This document shows, in pieces, positions 4,565 to 7,840 of a DNA stretch of 7,840 bases; position 1 is the first letter of the stretch, and the number at the start of each line of letters is the position of its first letter. The stretch lies in NCBI GenBank assembly GCA_003156235.1, contig PMGP01000373.1, positions 1 through 7,840 on the forward strand, given 5' to 3'. Below the pieces are notes generated by a model, which saw only the letters and a list, made by a program, of their open reading frames with translations, was not told where the DNA came from and did not search any database. The position numbers were made by a program, and so were the translations under genes. The DNA is from Acidobacteriaceae bacterium. Its GTDB lineage: Bacteria > Acidobacteriota > Terriglobia > Terriglobales > Acidobacteriaceae.

Positions 4565-5014
4565 TTATCGCCGCTCACGAAAGAAATTTCGCAGCAATTC
4601 CGCCGCCTCATCGGCCAGAATTCCCTGATCCACGATCATCTGATGGTTGAGCTGCGGATGGTTGAGCACCGCGAGCACCGACCCGGCCGCGCCCGCCTTG
4701 GGATCAGCGGCGGCATAAACCAGCTGGTCAATCCGGGCATGAATCATGGCCCCGGCGCACATGGCGCACGGTTCCAGCGTCACGTAAAGCGTGCAGCCCA
4801 TCAGCCGATAGTTGCCGATGGCCGCTGCCGCCGCGCGCAGAGCGACGATCTCCGCGTGCGCCGTGGGGTCCAGGTCGCGCAACACGCGATTTTGCCCGCG
4901 CGCCATAATAGCTCCCTCGCTGACCACGACGGCGCCAATCGGAACCTCACCGGCCTCCCCGGCCAGGCGGGCTTCATTGAGCGCGGCTTGCATGGCTACG
5001 CGATCGTCGATCAT
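4565..5014 (-). CDS. tadA: tRNA-specific adenosine deaminase TadA
   Basis: TadA converts adenosine-34 to inosine in the tRNA anticodon loop, using a zinc-activated water. With the start used here the protein is 149 aa. HAE (53-55) gives the zinc-binding His53 and the proton-shuttling Glu55, and PCAMC (82-86) gives the two zinc cysteines. EVPIGAVVV (23-31) and QNRVLRDLDPTAHAE are typical of the family. The frame is open further upstream to an ATG at 5056, but ATG 5014 is preferred: it starts MIDDRVAMQAALNEA like other TadA proteins, and its ATG overlaps the aguA stop as ATGA, which suggests translational coupling. The longer form would overlap aguA by 46 nt and add 14 unconserved residues. Confidence 0.94.
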   Translation of the reverse strand: MIDDRVAMQAALNEARLAGEAGEVPIGAVVVSEGAIMARGQNRVLRDLDPTAHAEIVALRAAAAAIGNYRLMGCTLYVTLEPCAMCAGAMIHARIDQLVYAAADPKAGAAGSVLAVLNHPQLNHQMIVDQGILADEAAELLRNFFRERR

Positions 5015-6099
5015 GGTTTTGATGTTAGCGCGGCAGGCTGCTGCTGGGTCATGCAATGCAGCGTGCCCAGGCCCCAGACGAGATCAATACTATGAATGCC
5101 AATCACTTTGCGGTCCGGAAAAATCTCGGCCAGCGTGTTCAGCGCAACGCGGTCGTTTGGGTCGTGAAAGGTAGGAACCAGAACAAGGTCATTGGCAATA
5201 TAGAAGTTGGCGTAGCTGGCCGGAAGACGCTGACCACGAAAGACGACCGGTCGCGGCATCGGCAACTCGACTAACTCGAATGCTTTGCCGCTCAACGTGC
5301 GCGCGGCCTTGAGCCGTTTTAGATTTTCTGCCAGCGGCATGTGGTTCGGATCGTTTATATTCGGCTCGACAGCAGTCACAATCGTCGTGGGTCCAACGAA
5401 GCGCGCAATGTCGTCAATGTGGCCGTGCGTGTCGTCGCCAACAATGCCGCGATTCAACCAGATGGTTTGATCGATGCCGAGAAAATCGTGAAAGCCTTGC
5501 TCCAGTTGCTCGCGACTCACGCCGGGATTGCGCTGCTGGATTTCGCTGAGCTGGCACTCCTCGGTGGTCAGCAAAATGCCTGCGCCGTTCACGTCGATGG
5601 AGCCGCCTTCGAGAACGATGCGGTGCTCACGTCCATCTTCTAACTTGATCGTCGGCTGCCACTCCGGCAACCCAAGCAGAGCGGCCACGCGGCCCGGCAG
5701 CTTATCGTCGAGCTTCCAGTCGGAGTACTTGGCCCAGGCGTTGAAGCGCCAGTTCGTCAGGGCGACTCGGCCTTCCGCATCGCGCAAGAAAATAGGTCCA
5801 GAATCACGAGTCCAACTGCGATCCGTGGGCCAGCAATGAAAGCTCACGCGATCAAGATTCACTCCGGCCCGCTCCAGGATTCCGCGCACATGCTGCTCGG
5901 CTTTCGCGCCCTCGACCAGAAGATGCACGCGCTCACGCGCAGCGAGCAGCCGCACAATCTCCGCATAGAGCCAGGGGATGGCTTGAAACTTCCCCGGCCA
6001 GTCGTCGGGATTGTGCGGCCAAGCAAGCCAGGTGGCATCGTGCGGCTCCCATTCGGCGGGCATGCGAAAGCCTAATTGATTTGGTGTTTCGTTCATCAT
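5011..6099 (-). CDS. aguA: Agmatine deiminase
   Basis: AguA hydrolyses agmatine to N-carbamoylputrescine and ammonia, the second step of the arginine decarboxylase route to putrescine. The 362-aa protein is full length for the family (peptidyl-arginine-deiminase-like fold). Landmarks are RMPAEWEPHDATWLAWPHN (12-30), TRDSGPIF (97-104, Asp99), LEGGSIDVNG (163-172, Glu164), DDTHGHIDDIARF (222-234, His227) and the nucleophile in GLGTLHCMTQQQP (343-355, Cys349). The last motif is commonly GGGNIHCITQQEP, so this is a mild variant with all catalytic residues present. Two adjacent ATGs (6099 and 6096) are possible starts, and neither has a strong ribosome site. It lies 94 nt after aguB and overlaps tadA by 4 nt. 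Confidence 0.95.
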   Translation of the reverse strand: MMNETPNQLGFRMPAEWEPHDATWLAWPHNPDDWPGKFQAIPWLYAEIVRLLAARERVHLLVEGAKAEQHVRGILERAGVNLDRVSFHCWPTDRSWTRDSGPIFLRDAEGRVALTNWRFNAWAKYSDWKLDDKLPGRVAALLGLPEWQPTIKLEDGREHRIVLEGGSIDVNGAGILLTTEECQLSEIQQRNPGVSREQLEQGFHDFLGIDQTIWLNRGIVGDDTHGHIDDIARFVGPTTIVTAVEPNINDPNHMPLAENLKRLKAARTLSGKAFELVELPMPRPVVFRGQRLPASYANFYIANDLVLVPTFHDPNDRVALNTLAEIFPDRKVIGIHSIDLVWGLGTLHCMTQQQPAALTSKP

Positions 6100-6154
6100 G
6101 GATAATCTCTATTCGAGTAGCCCATTGAGAAGCAAAGAATAAAATCAACCGCAG

Positions 6155-6189
6155 GTCCTTCGACTCCGCTGCGCTTCGCTCAGGATGAC
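6155..6189. repeat. Dispersed intergenic repeat between aguB and aguA
   Basis: The segment begins GTCCTTCGACTCCGCTGCGC and ends CTTCGCTCAGGATGAC. I recognise this TCCTTCGAC...GCTCAGGATGAC type as a common dispersed intergenic sequence in environmental bacteria, from general knowledge and not from a search. It fills about a third of the aguB-aguA gap and ends 4 nt from the aguB stop. Only 4-bp end arms pair, so it is not a convincing terminator. Confidence 0.5.
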
Positions 6190-6193
6190 AAAA

Positions 6194-7135
6194 CTAAATC
6201 TGATCTCCATCCGCCGTCCACGCGTTCACGGGATCAGTAAAGCGATTGGCAATCGGCGCATAGGCGTCGATGCGGCGGTCGCGCAGGAAGGGCCAGTTGC
6301 GGCGCGTCTCTTCGATCAGCCCCGGATCAATCACGCCGATCAAAATCTCCTCGGAGTCATGCGAGGCTTTGGCAATCACGCGCCCAAAGGGATCGGCCAA
6401 AAAGCTGCCGCCCCAGAATTCGATTCCCTTCCCTTCAACGCGATTGCCCTCAACGTCGCCATACTCGAGGCCAACACGATTGACCGCGGCCACATAAACC
6501 CCGTTGGCAATGGCGTGGGCGCGCTGAATGGTTTGCCAAGCGTCGTATTGCGCCGCTCCGAACTCGGCCTTCTCGGCAGGATGCCAGCCGATGGCAGTGG
6601 GGTAGAACAAAACCTCAGCGCCCTGCAGAGCCGTAAGCCGCGCAGCCTCCGGATACCACTGATCCCAGCAAACCAGAGAGCCCACGCGGCCAAAAGCAGT
6701 GTCCACGGCCTGAAAACCAAGGTCGCCCGGCGCAAAGTAATACTTTTCGTGGTAGAGCGGGTCGTCTGGAATGTGCATCTTGCGATAAACGCCGGCGATG
6801 ACTCCGTCGGCGTTCAAGGTAACGGCGGTGTTGTGATAAAGCCCCGGCGCGCGCCGCTCAAAGAGCGAAGCAATAATCGCGACTCGCAACTCGCGCGCAA
6901 CATCGGCCAGCCGCGCCGTCGATGGCCCCGGAATCGGCTCGGCCAAATCGAAGAGGCGCAGGTCCTCGCGCTGGCAGAAGTACTGCGTGCGGAAAAGCTC
7001 CGGCAGGCAGACAATGTTGGCGCCCAGCCGCGCCGCCTCGCGAATGTGGCCGACGGCCGAGGAAAAGTTGGCCTCCGGCTCCGCGCCCATGCGCATCTGC
7101 ACCAGCCCCACGTTGTATTTGCGCGAATTCGTCAT
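6194..7135 (-). CDS. aguB: N-carbamoylputrescine amidase
   Basis: AguB is a nitrilase-superfamily (carbon-nitrogen hydrolase) enzyme that cuts N-carbamoylputrescine to putrescine, CO2 and ammonia, the last step of the agmatine route. The catalytic triad is visible: Glu46 in CLPELF, Lys119 in YRKMHIPDDP and Cys156 in LVCWDQWYPEAAR. The MHIPDDP segment, the FAPGDLGF stretch (134-141) and NRVGLEYG (219-226) are typical of the AguB branch. At 313 aa it is slightly longer than the roughly 290-300 aa usual for the family, with the extra residues at the C-terminus (NAWTADGDQI). The ATG at 7135 gives a normal N-terminus (KYNVGLVQM). An AGGGAGA lies upstream at a slightly long spacing. Its neighbours are the downstream aguA and the upstream small secreted protein. 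Confidence 0.95.
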   Translation of the reverse strand: MTNSRKYNVGLVQMRMGAEPEANFSSAVGHIREAARLGANIVCLPELFRTQYFCQREDLRLFDLAEPIPGPSTARLADVARELRVAIIASLFERRAPGLYHNTAVTLNADGVIAGVYRKMHIPDDPLYHEKYYFAPGDLGFQAVDTAFGRVGSLVCWDQWYPEAARLTALQGAEVLFYPTAIGWHPAEKAEFGAAQYDAWQTIQRAHAIANGVYVAAVNRVGLEYGDVEGNRVEGKGIEFWGGSFLADPFGRVIAKASHDSEEILIGVIDPGLIEETRRNWPFLRDRRIDAYAPIANRFTDPVNAWTADGDQI

Positions 7136-7172
7136 GAACCGATAGTCTCCCTACGGACGAACAATTATCAGA

Positions 7173-7556
7173 TCATTTTCGATCTTCCGAGCACTCATTA
7201 GACCAACGATAGACCTTAAGATCGGCCAACGTTTCACCCCAAGTAATGAGATGAAGACAGAGATCGGCTTTCTTGTAATTGAAAGCGCACAAGGGTATAT
7301 CCACGGCGCAACTTTCGATTTCAACAATCCGAGCCTGTTCCAATTCGCGTTCAATCCCAACACGCTCATACTTGTTATGATAAGGAACAGGTTTCCAGCC
7401 GTCTTTTAGTAGATGGCTTCGCGACACACGAAATGACTCTCCTTTCTTCAATTCCTGACTTCCCGTGCGCGCAGAAGCAAGAATCAATAACAAAGGAAGT
7501 ATTAGAGCGTACCTTTTAACTGAGCAATTCATGCCGGATGGATTCTCATTTTTCAT
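7173..7556 (-). CDS. Small secreted cysteine-containing protein, function unknown
   Basis: I do not recognise the function. The 127-aa frame has a Sec-type signal peptide: basic VKRY, hydrophobic ALILPLLLILASA (17-29), and a likely cleavage after Ala29. The mature part has four cysteines (83, 90, 100, 122), enough for two disulfides, within a compact C-terminal half containing CAVDIPLCAFNYKKADLC and LITWGETLADLKVYRW. This is consistent with an exported, disulfide-stabilised domain. The second ATG (Met9, 7532) would give a more usual signal peptide, and neither start has a clear ribosome site. A hand count over 7201-7440 gives about 46% GC (110/240), lower than aguB. It sits between pdaD and aguB, 37 nt before aguB. 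It may be a later insertion into the polyamine block rather than a working part of it. Confidence 0.65.
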   Translation of the reverse strand: MKNENPSGMNCSVKRYALILPLLLILASARTGSQELKKGESFRVSRSHLLKDGWKPVPYHNKYERVGIERELEQARIVEIESCAVDIPLCAFNYKKADLCLHLITWGETLADLKVYRWSNECSEDRK

Positions 7557-7565
7557 GCGACTGCA

Positions 7566-7593
7566 AGGCCAACCCCGTCAGCGGGATTGGCCT
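7566..7593. repeat. Palindrome between pdaD and the small secreted gene
   Basis: AGGCCAA (7566-7572) and TTGGCCT (7587-7593) pair perfectly. After one mismatch, CCCG (7574-7577) pairs with CGGG (7582-7585). It starts 24 nt after the pdaD stop on the transcribed strand. It could end or stabilise the pdaD message, but the bases that follow (TTGCAG) are not a U-tract. Confidence 0.6.
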
Positions 7594-7616
7594 CAAAGCT
7601 CCGTCGAATGCAAACC

Positions 7617-7840
7617 CTACTCTTCCAGAATCAGAACGGCGGCGGCAATCGTCGTGGTCCACTTTCCGCGCTTGTCGCCCACGGCTGATTGCGTCACGTT
7701 GCTGGTGCGGACAATCTTGTTGGAGATGCGGTAAATCTCCTTCTTCTCGTCCCAGCTTTTGTCCGGATCGAATTCCACGTCCAGGGTAGTGGCCAGCATC
7801 TCCGCCGCCAGCTCCTCTGCGTACTCGCCGGCCTGATCCT
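7617..7840 (-). CDS. pdaD: Pyruvoyl-dependent arginine decarboxylase, C-terminal end (cut by window edge)
   Basis: The enzyme decarboxylates arginine to agmatine using a pyruvoyl group made by self-cleavage at a serine. The 74 visible residues are open to the window edge and end at TAG (7617). They contain the typical C-terminal pattern: EYAEELAAEMLATTL, DPDKSWDEKKEIYRISNKIV, RTSNVTQSAVGD and WTTTIAAAVLILEE. This resembles the C-terminal (alpha-subunit) region of archaeal and bacterial PvlArgDC proteins. The self-cleavage site lies outside the window. The internal ATG at 7799 is not the start, because conserved sequence continues upstream of it. The family call is made from memory of the motif pattern. 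The downstream aguB and aguA, which consume its product, support it strongly. Confidence 0.85.
   Translation of the reverse strand, partial: DQAGEYAEELAAEMLATTLDVEFDPDKSWDEKKEIYRISNKIVRTSNVTQSAVGDKRGKWTTTIAAAVLILEE

Noticed and set aside
4565..5056. Longer 163-aa tadA start at 5056
   Set aside because: It would add unconserved residues and overlap aguA by 46 nt. The ATGA start at 5014 matches the family N-terminus.
7141..7160. Fourth REP-like copy upstream of aguB
   Set aside because: Only the CTCCCTACGGAC segment resembles H1. H2 and H3 are absent, so it may be chance or a decayed remnant.
6185..7201. 338-aa plus-strand open frame
   Set aside because: It mirrors aguB almost exactly, with low-complexity composition. 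GC-rich coding sequence often leaves such antisense frames open.

Overview
The window looks like bacterial chromosome from a moderately GC-rich organism. Every convincing gene reads leftward (minus strand). The lineage is an inference: the pyruvoyl-type arginine decarboxylase, the stand-alone Y1 (RAYT-like) transposase with hairpin repeats, and the general composition would suit Acidobacteriota or a similar environmental phylum. No rRNA, tRNA or CRISPR array was seen.

Right to left, in the direction of transcription: 7840-4291 holds an arginine-to-putrescine block. It begins with the C-terminal end of a pyruvoyl-dependent arginine decarboxylase (pdaD, cut by the window edge). A small, AT-richer secreted protein of unknown function follows, then N-carbamoylputrescine amidase (aguB) and agmatine deiminase (aguA). 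The three enzymes together make the complete arginine -> agmatine -> N-carbamoylputrescine -> putrescine route. aguA overlaps the tRNA adenosine deaminase gene tadA by 4 nt (ATGA). A glutaredoxin-like gene follows 16 nt on, and adenylosuccinate lyase (purB, TTG start) comes next behind its own candidate -10 box.

2889-1624 is an accessory island. Three copies (A, B, C) of a modular repeat, each made of three hairpins with near-constant spacing, alternate in orientation. Copies B and C bracket a 144-aa RAYT/IS200-like Y1 transposase. Copies A and B bracket an unrecognised 126-aa gene of low GC. One stem shows a compensatory base change between copies. Copy A supplies the stop codon of the 126-aa gene and lies directly in front of ubiX.

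1622-1 carries ubiX (flavin prenyltransferase), whose end runs into a heptamer tandem repeat. A 427-nt intergenic region follows, then the N-terminal two thirds or less of metY (O-acetylhomoserine sulfhydrylase). The metY leader contains a long-range 8-bp pairing that encloses smaller hairpins. Its 3' arm overlaps a well-formed intrinsic terminator, which is the layout of a riboswitch or attenuator. I could not assign it to a known class by eye.
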